This document shows, one piece after another, positions 1 through 6,925 of a stretch of 8,073 bases of DNA. This stretch comes from Bacillota bacterium (GTDB lineage Bacteria; Bacillota; Sulfobacillia; RBS10-35), in assembly GCA_029960865.1 (NCBI GenBank), contig JASBVX010000052.1, positions 1 through 8,073 of the forward strand, given 5' to 3'. Made by a program: the position numbers and the translations under genes. The first letter of the stretch is position 1. Every line of letters begins with the position of its first letter. The notes beneath the pieces were generated by a model. It saw nothing but the letters and a program-made list of their open reading frames with translations, searched no databases and was not told the origin of the DNA.

Positions 1-1523
1 ACGAACTTGGCTGTCTGCCAGGCCAGGGCCGTCAAGGTGGTCACGATCATGAAAAGGGCCGGCAGGAAGGTGTAGAGGGTGGGAGCCCGGGTCCGGGCCA
101 GGTGGATGGAGATGAGCATCAGGGCCAGGCCCGCCAGCAGCTGGTTGGACCCCCCAAAGTAAAGCCAGAGGTTGTTCCAGGATCCGGAGATGGCAAAGAG
201 GAGGGGGATCAGGAGACCCACCGCCGTAGCCACATGCTTTTGCGCCAGGATGGACTGACCAAACACCTCCGCCGACACCAGCCGCCAGAAGCGGGTCACC
301 AGTGCCTGCACCGTGAGGGCGAAGAGAACCAGGGCCGTGGAGAAAAAGACGCTGGCGAAGAGCTGACCCAGAACGCTTCCCAAGAAGACCTCCGTGAGGG
401 TCTGGGCGCCCGCCACCCAGGCCCCGATATTGGTGGTGATCTCGCTCCGCGGAAGCACCATGTAGCAGGCCAGGGAAGCCAGGCCCAAAAGCCCCTCCGC
501 CAGCATGGCCCCCGCCCCCACCGGATGGGCATCGGTTTCCACATCCAGCTGCTTGGAGGTGGTGGAGGAGCTCACCAGGCTATGCCAACCTGAGATGGCC
601 CCGCAAGCGATGGCCACAAAGAGGATGGGCCAAATGGGCCCCACCCCGGTGAATCCCCCTGGGTAGGCGCTGATCCAGGCGGGTTGCTGCAGCTTCACCC
701 CCGTCCAGGGGCTAATGAGGGCTCCCAGAAGGATCAGGACGACGGCCCCAAAGGTGGGGAAGAAGGCGATGAAGTTGATGGGCTGGATGAAGGTGGGCAA
801 GGGCAGGATGGAGGCCAGATACAAGAAGATGCAGGTCACCACGCCCCAAAAAAGGATGTTCCACTGCCCTGAAGCTCCCAGTTGGACCTGCCAGCGCAAG
901 GGCTCCAGGGTCCCCAGCCAGAAGCTGATGGCCATCCCGATGAGGGCGAGGATGGTCACCGTCACGATGTTCATCCGCAGCCGATAGATCATCTGCCCTG
1001 CCAGGATCCCCACCAGGGCGATGCCCAGGGTCGCCACGAAAGAACCGGGGAAGATGTTGAAGAAAAGGGACACCAGATAGATGAAGGTGGCGGAGATGAT
1101 CACCAGATAGAAGAGGATGAAACCCAAAAGGGTGTTGCGCCCTGCGCTCCCGGTGAATTCATACGCGATGGGACCGAAGGAGCGCCCTTGATTCCGCACC
1201 GAAACCATGATGGCGCCGTAATCCTGCAGCCAGCCGATGAAAAAGTTCCCCAGGATCAACCAGGCCAGAGCCGGCGCCCAACCGTAATTGATGGCGATGA
1301 AAGGCCCCAGCACAGGACCCAGGGCGGCCACGCTCTTGAACTGGTAACCCCAGAGAACATAGCGGCTCACGGGGAAATACTCCACGCCGTCGGTGTACAT
1401 GTGGGCGGGAGTCGTTCGGTTGGGGTCCGGCTTCCAGACCTTGCGGTCGTACCACTTCCCATAGGCCTGGAAGGCCAGCCCGTAAGCCACCAAAGCCACT
1501 ACCACAAACCAAAAGGGCGACAT
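1..1523 (-). CDS. cstA: CstA-family membrane transporter (carbon starvation protein A-like), 3' end cut by the window edge
   Basis: The first 507 codons of a polytopic inner-membrane protein are present; the C-terminus lies beyond the left edge. The CstA family imports pyruvate or peptides, often under carbon limitation. Visible family features are the N-terminal PNRTTPAH motif with the following DGVEYFP (residues 34-51), a GP-x-LGP segment (69-74), CGAISGWHSLVSSSTTSK (307-324) and FGGSNQLLAG (456-465), among many hydrophobic helices. The ATG start is firm: an in-frame TGA lies two codons upstream (TGA AAG GAG ATG), and a Shine-Dalgarno sequence AAAGGGGTG sits 7 bases before it. Compared with E. 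coli CstA as I remember it, the usual GHHF near residue 60 reads GYQF, and the DAGTR motif reads ALVTR (407-411), so this is a divergent subgroup. Family membership is secure; the substrate is not known. The gene follows two unknown small genes after a gap of about 206 bases and may have its own promoter. Confidence 0.93.
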   Translation of the reverse strand, partial: MSPFWFVVVALVAYGLAFQAYGKWYDRKVWKPDPNRTTPAHMYTDGVEYFPVSRYVLWGYQFKSVAALGPVLGPFIAINYGWAPALAWLILGNFFIGWLQDYGAIMVSVRNQGRSFGPIAYEFTGSAGRNTLLGFILFYLVIISATFIYLVSLFFNIFPGSFVATLGIALVGILAGQMIYRLRMNIVTVTILALIGMAISFWLGTLEPLRWQVQLGASGQWNILFWGVVTCIFLYLASILPLPTFIQPINFIAFFPTFGAVVLILLGALISPWTGVKLQQPAWISAYPGGFTGVGPIWPILFVAIACGAISGWHSLVSSSTTSKQLDVETDAHPVGAGAMLAEGLLGLASLACYMVLPRSEITTNIGAWVAGAQTLTEVFLGSVLGQLFASVFFSTALVLFALTVQALVTRFWRLVSAEVFGQSILAQKHVATAVGLLIPLLFAISGSWNNLWLYFGGSNQLLAGLALMLISIHLARTRAPTLYTFLPALFMIVTTLTALAWQTAKF

Positions 1524-1729
1524 CTCCTTTCACCCCTTTCCACACCTTGGGACGACGGCCTTCCCGACGCCTCGGCAAGCGCTCCATCTCACCCCCCCTG
1601 GGCTATGTCTATGCGGCAAAAGGTGGGTTATTTTGAGGGTTTCGACGGATCTTCAGGAATTCCTTCCCGGTGTCTGGGAGTTCATGGGGGATTTTCCGCG
1701 AGACCACAGGTTTGGGAGATTCCCTCCGG
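1524..1729 (-). other. Intergenic gap upstream of cstA
   Basis: About 206 bases separate the 167-residue protein gene from cstA; this is the only sizeable gap in the window. It is less GC-rich in its middle than the genes around it. It holds the cstA ribosome binding site, a 10-base palindrome AGGAATTCCT at 1655-1664, and a short inverted pair GGGA-ATC-TCCC just after the preceding stop, which has no T-tract and so is not a convincing terminator. I found no -35/-10 pair close to consensus and no recognisable riboswitch or T-box. Its size and position make it the likely place for cstA regulation, but that is inference. Confidence 0.5.
1531..1539 (-). promoter_or_regulatory. Ribosome binding site of cstA
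   Basis: Read on the minus strand this is AAAGGGGTG, close to the ideal AAGGAGGTG, and it ends 7 bases before the cstA ATG. A second purine run, AAAGGAG, touches the ATG directly and is too close to serve as the main site. Together with the in-frame TGA just upstream, it fixes the start codon. Confidence 0.7.
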
Positions 1730-2233
1730 TCAGGCTCTGTCGGCGGCCTGCGCTTCTTCGTGAACCAAGCGGAAAAGAGCCTCCACCTGCGGGTCCACAG
1801 CCCCTCGCCCCAGCTGCATCACCAGGTGGAGGTGGGGAGGCCGGCTTTTTTGGGCCAAAACTTTGAGGCCCGGGAGGGAAAAGCGAGCTTCCGCTTCCTT
1901 TCCTTCCCACAGGCCTTCCTCTGCCGGCCCTCGCCTCAGACCCATCTGCAGATGGATCTGATCCCCGTGGCCCCTCAGCTGCATCCAGGCCCAGGCCACG
2001 GGAAAATCCCTGGGCTGAAGAAGCCCAAGGAGCTGAACATCCTCCAGGTTGGCCCCCGGCTCCCTGAAGGAAACCCGAAAAGCGCTGTTCCCCAGGAGGC
2101 GATACTCCATCCCCCTTCCCAAAAGGGTGCCGTGGCGCCCTACGGAAAGGAGAAGGTCGTTCAGCCGGCGGCGATTGTAGAAAGCCCCCAGGACCCACCA
2201 GGCGAGGAAAAGGATGGCCAGCCAGAACACCAT
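1730..2233 (-). CDS. Unrecognised membrane-anchored protein, 167 residues
   Basis: I do not recognise this family. The protein opens with one strongly hydrophobic segment rich in Trp and Leu (residues 2-18), followed at once by RRR (21-23). By the positive-inside rule the remaining ~145 residues should be cytoplasmic. The soluble part is a mixed, charged sequence with alternating hydrophobic stretches suggesting beta strands (for example around 40-60, 90-100 and 134-142); I see no catalytic motif and no cysteines. The ATG at 2233 has a poor ribosome binding site. The frame is open back to the preceding gene's stop, and GGAAAGGCGGGG at about 2255-2266 would better serve a start at a non-ATG codon some 5-8 codons upstream, so the N-terminus is uncertain. 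It follows the 116-residue gene by 33 bases in the same reading frame and precedes cstA, so the two small proteins may act together at the membrane. Hydrophobic anchor and gene context support a real gene. Confidence 0.72.
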   Translation of the reverse strand: MVFWLAILFLAWWVLGAFYNRRRLNDLLLSVGRHGTLLGRGMEYRLLGNSAFRVSFREPGANLEDVQLLGLLQPRDFPVAWAWMQLRGHGDQIHLQMGLRRGPAEEGLWEGKEAEARFSLPGLKVLAQKSRPPHLHLVMQLGRGAVDPQVEALFRLVHEEAQAADRA

Positions 2234-2266
2234 CTGCTGCAGGCTCAGCGGAATCCCCGCCTTTCC

Positions 2267-2617
2267 TCAGTGGATGTGGGGGCCATGCTCCACCAGATCG
2301 AACTCTTCCAGCTGGCGATGCTTCCAGCCGGGCAGTTCCGGCAACACCCAAGGCAAAAGGCGCAGCCCGATGGTGGAGTTCATCAGGGGAAGGCCCAGAA
2401 GTTGCCCGTAGATGATCAGGGTGAAAAGATCCTGGTAGCGGCTCTTTTCTTCATGGAGCTCGTGATACCAGTCGAAGAAGAGGAAGCCCCAGAGAAACTG
2501 GCGCACCCTTCCCCAGAATCCCCGGGGACGTTCCTGCAAGGGTCCATGGCGCCGGCGGGCCAGCCAGCGGCCCGCTTCCTCCAAAAAAGGATCATGCCCG
2601 TGGCCCTCTCCGCCCAT
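2267..2617 (-). CDS. Unrecognised small protein with histidine-rich ends, 116 residues
   Basis: The start is well supported: AAAGGAGG (2625-2632) lies exactly 7 bases before the ATG. The N-terminus carries GHGHD (residues 5-9), then a basic stretch, an aromatic helix (39-51, FLWGFLFFDW inside), a charged YHELHEEKSRYQDLF segment (51-65), a hydrophobic region with LGLPLMNS (74-81) and LRLLPWVLPEL (85-95), and a C-terminus ending HGPHIH. It may lie on or in the membrane. The pattern of an acidic EEKxRYxDLF helix followed by LLGLP, LRLLPxxLPEL and WKxR reminds me of the small 'cory-CC-star' proteins found near ArsA/GET3-like ATPases, but that is from memory, and the terminal Cys-Cys that names them is missing; histidines stand in its place. 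No function can be assigned. It sits 42 bases after the broken DUF3054 gene and 33 bases before the 167-residue gene, probably in one transcript. Confidence 0.75.
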   Translation of the reverse strand: MGGEGHGHDPFLEEAGRWLARRRHGPLQERPRGFWGRVRQFLWGFLFFDWYHELHEEKSRYQDLFTLIIYGQLLGLPLMNSTIGLRLLPWVLPELPGWKHRQLEEFDLVEHGPHIH

Positions 2618-2624
2618 GGCATGG

Positions 2625-2632
2625 CCTCCTTT
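2625..2632 (-). promoter_or_regulatory. Ribosome binding site of the 116-residue protein gene
   Basis: Minus-strand AAAGGAGG matches the anti-Shine-Dalgarno perfectly. Two ATGs follow within 10 bases: one at 2622-2620, only 2 bases away and out of frame, and one at 2617-2615 at the ideal 7-base spacing. The second is taken as the start. It is the strongest ribosome binding site in the window, implying good expression of a gene that otherwise looks hypothetical. Confidence 0.8.
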
Positions 2633-2659
2633 GTGCTGCCCTGATGCCGACTTCTATCT

Positions 2660-3047
2660 CTATCTTGGCGAAGGACCCCTTGATTCCTTCTCCTTCGCTC
2701 CTCCCTTTCCCCCGACGAAGGACGCGAAGAGAAGACGCCAGGCCAGGAGAAGGAGAAAGGTGGTCGAAAGGGCCACGGCGGCGAAGGAAAGAGGCGTGCC
2801 TTTTCCTTCGCCCAGGGCTCGGATGAGAAGAGCCAGGGGGCCCCGCCAAAAGGTAGCGCAGGGCCACCCCCTCCGCCACCGACCGCCATCCTCCCCCAAG
2901 GGAAAAGCCCCCCGTGAAATAGGCCAGCAGCACCAAGGCGGCCCAAAAGGGGGCCGCCACTGCCGCCAGCTGGAGCAAGCCTCCGGCCGCTCCGTGGCTC
3001 TTCAACCCCAGAAAGGCAAACAAGAGAAAGACCAGGGTATCCCCCAA
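2660..3047 (-). pseudogene. DUF3054-type membrane protein gene, interrupted by a one-base frameshift
   Basis: Two overlapping frames together make one protein of about 128 residues. The first frame gives GDTLVFLLFAFLGLKSHG followed by two hydrophobic segments and ends usefully at YLLAGP; the second resumes with LALLIRALGEGKG and a last hydrophobic helix (FLLLLAWRLLF). The join falls in the run GGGGCCCCC (minus strand, 2836-2844); removing one C restores a single frame that ends at TAG 2660-2662. The GD-x-LVFLLFAFLG-x-x-SHG opening, the four predicted helices and the length fit the DUF3054 family of small integral membrane proteins, whose function is unknown. The start is unclear: no in-frame ATG or GTG exists, TTG at 3047 is the best codon, and the frame stays open upstream across the polC stop, with residues LARQLVLF that could belong to the protein. 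The break may be an assembly error in a homopolymer, a real null mutation, or, less likely, +1 frameshifting at CCC-C. Confidence 0.7.
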
Positions 3048-3075
3048 AAACAGGACCAGCTGCCTGGCCAGCCCT

Positions 3076-6000
3076 TCACCACCCCAAAAAAGAGAGCTGA
3101 TTGTCTTCCGGAAGGTGGCGCAAAACCCCCTGGGCCGCCAGGGTGTCCACCACGCTCCGGCTGAGACCGGCCCGCTTCTGGAGGTCCACCCTGGAGGAAA
3201 AGGCCGCCTCTTCCCGCGCCTCCACCAGCCGCAGGGCGCTCTTTTCCCCCAGCCCTGCCACCACCGAGAAGGGAGGCAAAAGCCCCCGGTATCCCCCCTC
3301 CTCCACAGGCAAAAATTCCACCGCCCGGCTCCTTTCCAAGTCCACCGGGAAAAAGCGATAGCCTTTTTCCACCATCTCCAGGGCCACTTCCAGCACGGCC
3401 GCTTGGGCCGTCTCCCGATTGCTCCCCCGCTCCAGCTGATGAAGAAGCTGCCGCCACGTGGTCAGGTCCATCGCTAGCCAGGCACCGTCGAAGAGATCCC
3501 GGTGGCTGCTGAAGTAGGCGGCGTAGAAGGCCAGGGGATGGTGACATTTGAACCAGGCGATGCGGAAGGCCATCATCACGTAGGCCACCGCATGGGCTTT
3601 GGGGAAAAGGTAGGTGATCTTGGCGGCCGAATCGATATACCATCCAGGTACCCCCAGAGCCTCCATGGCCTGTCGATCCTCGGGCCGCAGCCCCTTTCCC
3701 TTCCGCACCCTTTCCCCGATCTCAAAGGCCTGCCGCGGATCCATCCCCATCTGGGCCAGGTAGAGGTAGATGTCTTCCCGGGTGGAGATGAGGTCCTTCA
3801 AGGTGGCCGTGCCGGCCTCCACCAGATCCCGCCCGTTGTTGGCCCACACATCGGTGCCGTGGGAAAGGCCCGAGATCCGCACCAGCTCCGCAAAGGTGCG
3901 CGGGCGGGTCTGGGCCAGCATGCCCCGCACAAACCGCGTGCCGAACTCCGGCAGGCCCAGGGCCCCCTTGCCTTCTTCCCCCTCCCAGAAGAGCCGCCGG
4001 GTGGCTTCGTCGGCAAACGGTACCTCCCGCGGATCCATACCCGTAAGTTCCTGCAGGCGTTTCAAGGTGGTGGGATCGTCATGGCCCAAAAGATCCAGCT
4101 TCACCAAACGGCCCGAGATGGCATCGTAATCGAAGTGGGTCGTCATCTGCCGGGAACTGCTGTCATTGGCCGGCCATTGCAAGGGAGTGAAACGGTGGAT
4201 ATCTTCCCCTTGCGGGAAAAGCATGACCCCTCCGGGGTGCTGGCCGGTGGTCCGCTTCACCCCCACCAGAAGCCTGCTCAGGCGCCGCAGTTCCGCCGCT
4301 CTTAGCTCTTTCCCCTGGGCTTCGGCCCAGGAACGGCAAAAACCGTAGGCGGTCCGCTCGGCGATGGTGGAAACGGTGCCCGCCCGGACCACGTGCTGGC
4401 GCCCCAAAAGAGCCTCCGCCTCCAGATGGGCCTGACCCTGATACTCCCCCGAAAAGTTCAGATCGATGTCGGGGACTTTTTCCCCCTCAAAGCCCAGGAA
4501 AGAGGCAAAGGGAATATCGTGGCCATCCCCCACCAGGGAATCCCCGCATCGCGGACAGGGTTTTGGGGGGAGGTCAAAGCCGGAGCCCACCTCCAGCCCT
4601 TCGGGAAACTCGGTGTGGCGGCACTGGGGACACCGGTAATGGGGAGGCAGGGGATTCACCTCGGTGATCCCCAGAAGGGTCGCCACCAGGCTGGACCCCA
4701 CAGACCCTCTGGAACCCACCAGGTAGCCACCCTCAAGGGAGCGGCGAACCAAGCGGGCCGCCAGCACGTAGAGGGTGGAGTATCCGTGGCGGCGGATGGC
4801 CGCCAGCTCCACCTCCAACCGTTGCGCCACCGCCTGGGGCAAGGGATCCCCATAGAGATCGCGGGCTCTTTTTGCCACTTCCCGGAAAAGCTCTTCTTCC
4901 GCCTCGGGGAGGTGGGGGGCATGGAGGCCATCGGGAAGGGCCTTCAGGATGGGAATGCTCCGGGCCAGCTGTAACGGCTCCTCCACCACCGCCCGGCGGG
5001 CCCCCTCTTCCCCCAGGTGGGCAAAGGCGGCCAGCATGTCCTGGGTCGTCCGGAAAGGATAGGCCCCCGACTTTTCCCCGCTGCCCCTTCCCTGGTGCAG
5101 GAGGATGGTCCGCCCCACCTCATCCCATGGATCGAGGTAATGGACATCCCCCACCGCCACGGCCGGTTTGCCTTTGGCCTGGGCCGCCTCCCACAGCTCC
5201 TTCTGGTAAGCCGCCAGCACCTCGCCCTTCCCCACGTACTGGGGCGTCAGGTGGTCCAAGGTATCCAGGGGATTGAGCTCCACATAATCGTAAAAATCCA
5301 GCCTTGCCTGCCACTGCTCCTCCGGCTCCCCCGTGAGCCAGGCGTCCAGAAGTTCCCCGTCGGCGCACCCAGACGCTCCCACCCAAAGGCCCTCCCGATA
5401 CTGGGCCAAAAGCACCTTGGGGATCCGGGGCACCCGGTAGAAATGCTCCACATGGGATGAGGTCACCAACCGGTAAAGGTTCTCGAGGCCCTTTTGACTC
5501 CGGGCCAAAATGGTCGCGTGGAAGGGCCTGAGGCCCCGAAACTTCTGTTCCCTAGCCGCCTGCAAAAGATCCTGCCAGGTCCCCTTGGCCCCGGCCCTCT
5601 CGAGAAGCTTCAAGAAAACGCCCCCTGCCGTCTCGGCATCATCCAGGGCCCGGTGATGCTGCTTCAGGGGGACGCCCAGCGCCCGGGCCAAGGACGCCAG
5701 CCCATGGCCTGAGAGTTCGCCCATGAAAGCCCGCGCCAGCCAGAGCGTATCCAGGACCGGCGGTCGGTAATCCAACCCCAACTCCTCCCGCGCCGCCCGG
5801 TACAGAAAGCCCGCATCGAAAGCGGCATTGTGGGCCACCAGCGGCAGATCCCCGGCAAACGCGAGAAACTCCTCCAGGACCTCTCTTAGGGGCGGCGCTT
5901 GGGAAAGCTCTTCGGGTCGGATCCCCGTCAGCCGGATCACATCGGCCTCCAGGTCCCCCTCCAGGCGCACCAGCCGCTGGAAAGTTCCCCGGGGCGCCCC

Positions 6001-6924
6001 CCCTTCCCACCGGACCGCCCCCACCTCGATGATGCGGTGCCCCCTGGGGGACAGGCCTGTCGTTTCTAGGTCCACCGAGAGGAAAGGACCGTCCAAGGGA
6101 AGGTGAAGCCCCCGCAGGGCCTCAGGGGGAGGTGCCTCATCCACCACATAGGCTTCCATCCCATAGATCACTTTGATCCCCAGTCGCTCCCCCGCCTCCA
6201 TGGCCGCGGGAAAAGACTGCACCACCCCGTGATCGGTGATGGCCACCGCCTCATGGCCCCATGCTTTGGCCCTTTCCACCAGGGAAACGGCATCGGTGAG
6301 GGCTGCCATGGCGCTCATACGGGTATGGGCGTGGAGCTCCACCCGCTTGACCTCCGCCTCGTCGACAGGAATGGCGGGAGGTTCCATCTCCAGATGCTCC
6401 GCCAAAAGTATCGGTTCGTCGTCTTTTATGCGCCCCTCCCGGGGCACCGTCCCCCGGGCCCGCACCCGCCCGTGGAGGACCGGGGCAGGAAAGGGCTTCC
6501 CGTTCTCCATCACCCGCACCAGGAGGGAATCCTTCTCATCGGTGATGTAAAGATCCAGCCATTGCCGCCCCTGCCGGGATTCTCCCTTTTCCCAGTCGAA
6601 AAGGCGGCCCTCCACCTCCGCCCGGCCCATGCCTACCCTCACATCCCCCAAAGGGACGACGGCACCTTGGGCCTGCCGCCGAGGCCGCCCGGCCTTCCCC
6701 GGCATCTTTTCCGGCGGCGGCTCTTCTTTTTCCCGCTTCACCCGCAGCTCCACCTGGAGCCCCAAGGAGGCGAGCCGCTGCTGCCAGGATCGGGCCTCCT
6801 CCTCCGGGGTACCGGGGGAAAGGACCACCCAGACCTTCCCCAGCTCCGGATCAACCCAGAGGGCTTCCACAAAGGAGGAAAGCTCCCCCCCAGGAAGGAT
6901 CTCATGCAAATCGCCCATAGCCAC
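3076..6924 (-). CDS. polC: DNA polymerase III alpha subunit, PolC type
   Basis: Replicative polymerase with built-in proofreading exonuclease, 1282 residues; B. subtilis PolC has about 1437. In order: a short N-terminal domain (1-65), a basic Pro-rich linker (66-88), an OB fold (about 90-180), the first PHP part with H198, H200, H224, D231-H232 and E257, a DEDDh exonuclease (D285, E287, D370, H424, D429), the second PHP part (about 460-700, VHYLDP at 594-599), then the polymerase core: GYLVGSRGSVGSS (733-745), a zinc site of C765, C768, C790 and C793, PDIDLNFSGEYQ with catalytic D819 and D821, TTGQHPGG (892-899) and third aspartate D944 in KLDLLGHDD. The C-terminal tandem helix-hairpin-helix part ends NQLSFLGW, a likely sliding-clamp-binding tail. 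All catalytic residues are intact. It is short mainly because the N-terminal domain has lost its second half, plus about 10 residues before LPEFGTRFVR (991-1000). Start: GTG 6924, one base after the glycosyltransferase stop, with GCGGGA 5 bases upstream; ATG 6918 is possible but its GAGGTGG is too close. Confidence 0.98.
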   Translation of the reverse strand: MAMGDLHEILPGGELSSFVEALWVDPELGKVWVVLSPGTPEEEARSWQQRLASLGLQVELRVKREKEEPPPEKMPGKAGRPRRQAQGAVVPLGDVRVGMGRAEVEGRLFDWEKGESRQGRQWLDLYITDEKDSLLVRVMENGKPFPAPVLHGRVRARGTVPREGRIKDDEPILLAEHLEMEPPAIPVDEAEVKRVELHAHTRMSAMAALTDAVSLVERAKAWGHEAVAITDHGVVQSFPAAMEAGERLGIKVIYGMEAYVVDEAPPPEALRGLHLPLDGPFLSVDLETTGLSPRGHRIIEVGAVRWEGGAPRGTFQRLVRLEGDLEADVIRLTGIRPEELSQAPPLREVLEEFLAFAGDLPLVAHNAAFDAGFLYRAAREELGLDYRPPVLDTLWLARAFMGELSGHGLASLARALGVPLKQHHRALDDAETAGGVFLKLLERAGAKGTWQDLLQAAREQKFRGLRPFHATILARSQKGLENLYRLVTSSHVEHFYRVPRIPKVLLAQYREGLWVGASGCADGELLDAWLTGEPEEQWQARLDFYDYVELNPLDTLDHLTPQYVGKGEVLAAYQKELWEAAQAKGKPAVAVGDVHYLDPWDEVGRTILLHQGRGSGEKSGAYPFRTTQDMLAAFAHLGEEGARRAVVEEPLQLARSIPILKALPDGLHAPHLPEAEEELFREVAKRARDLYGDPLPQAVAQRLEVELAAIRRHGYSTLYVLAARLVRRSLEGGYLVGSRGSVGSSLVATLLGITEVNPLPPHYRCPQCRHTEFPEGLEVGSGFDLPPKPCPRCGDSLVGDGHDIPFASFLGFEGEKVPDIDLNFSGEYQGQAHLEAEALLGRQHVVRAGTVSTIAERTAYGFCRSWAEAQGKELRAAELRRLSRLLVGVKRTTGQHPGGVMLFPQGEDIHRFTPLQWPANDSSSRQMTTHFDYDAISGRLVKLDLLGHDDPTTLKRLQELTGMDPREVPFADEATRRLFWEGEEGKGALGLPEFGTRFVRGMLAQTRPRTFAELVRISGLSHGTDVWANNGRDLVEAGTATLKDLISTREDIYLYLAQMGMDPRQAFEIGERVRKGKGLRPEDRQAMEALGVPGWYIDSAAKITYLFPKAHAVAYVMMAFRIAWFKCHHPLAFYAAYFSSHRDLFDGAWLAMDLTTWRQLLHQLERGSNRETAQAAVLEVALEMVEKGYRFFPVDLERSRAVEFLPVEEGGYRGLLPPFSVVAGLGEKSALRLVEAREEAAFSSRVDLQKRAGLSRSVVDTLAAQGVLRHLPEDNQLSFLGW

Positions 6925-6925
6925 C

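Noticed and set aside
1572..1586. CcpA-like cre site (core AAGCGCT) upstream of cstA
   Set aside because: Only the central core matches; about four of the fourteen consensus positions fail, including the outer TG and CA. Tempting given carbon regulation of cstA, but not supportable.
1655..1664. Palindrome AGGAATTCCT in the cstA gap as an operator
   Set aside because: A single 10-base palindrome with no flanking symmetry, no repeat copy and no promoter element beside it.
1711..1729. Hairpin GGGA-ATC-TCCC after the 167-residue gene as a terminator
   Set aside because: The stem is only four pairs and no T-tract follows.
882..1763. 293-codon plus-strand open frame opposite cstA
   Set aside because: It is a shadow of a clearly recognisable CstA sequence; the product is His-, Asp- and Gly-rich with no family features. 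The same holds for the other plus-strand frames over cstA, polC and proS.
2231..2269. TGA separating two genes in the same frame, possible selenocysteine or readthrough fusion
   Set aside because: A small GC hairpin follows the TGA, but same-frame neighbours occur by chance one time in three, the upstream protein ends naturally, and the downstream one opens with its own membrane anchor.
1670..2644. 324-codon plus-strand open frame opposite the two small unknown genes
   Set aside because: It is antisense to two minus-strand genes that share one frame, which alone keeps it open. Its product is rich in Pro, His and Gln without domains, while the minus-strand genes have a perfect ribosome binding site and membrane segments.
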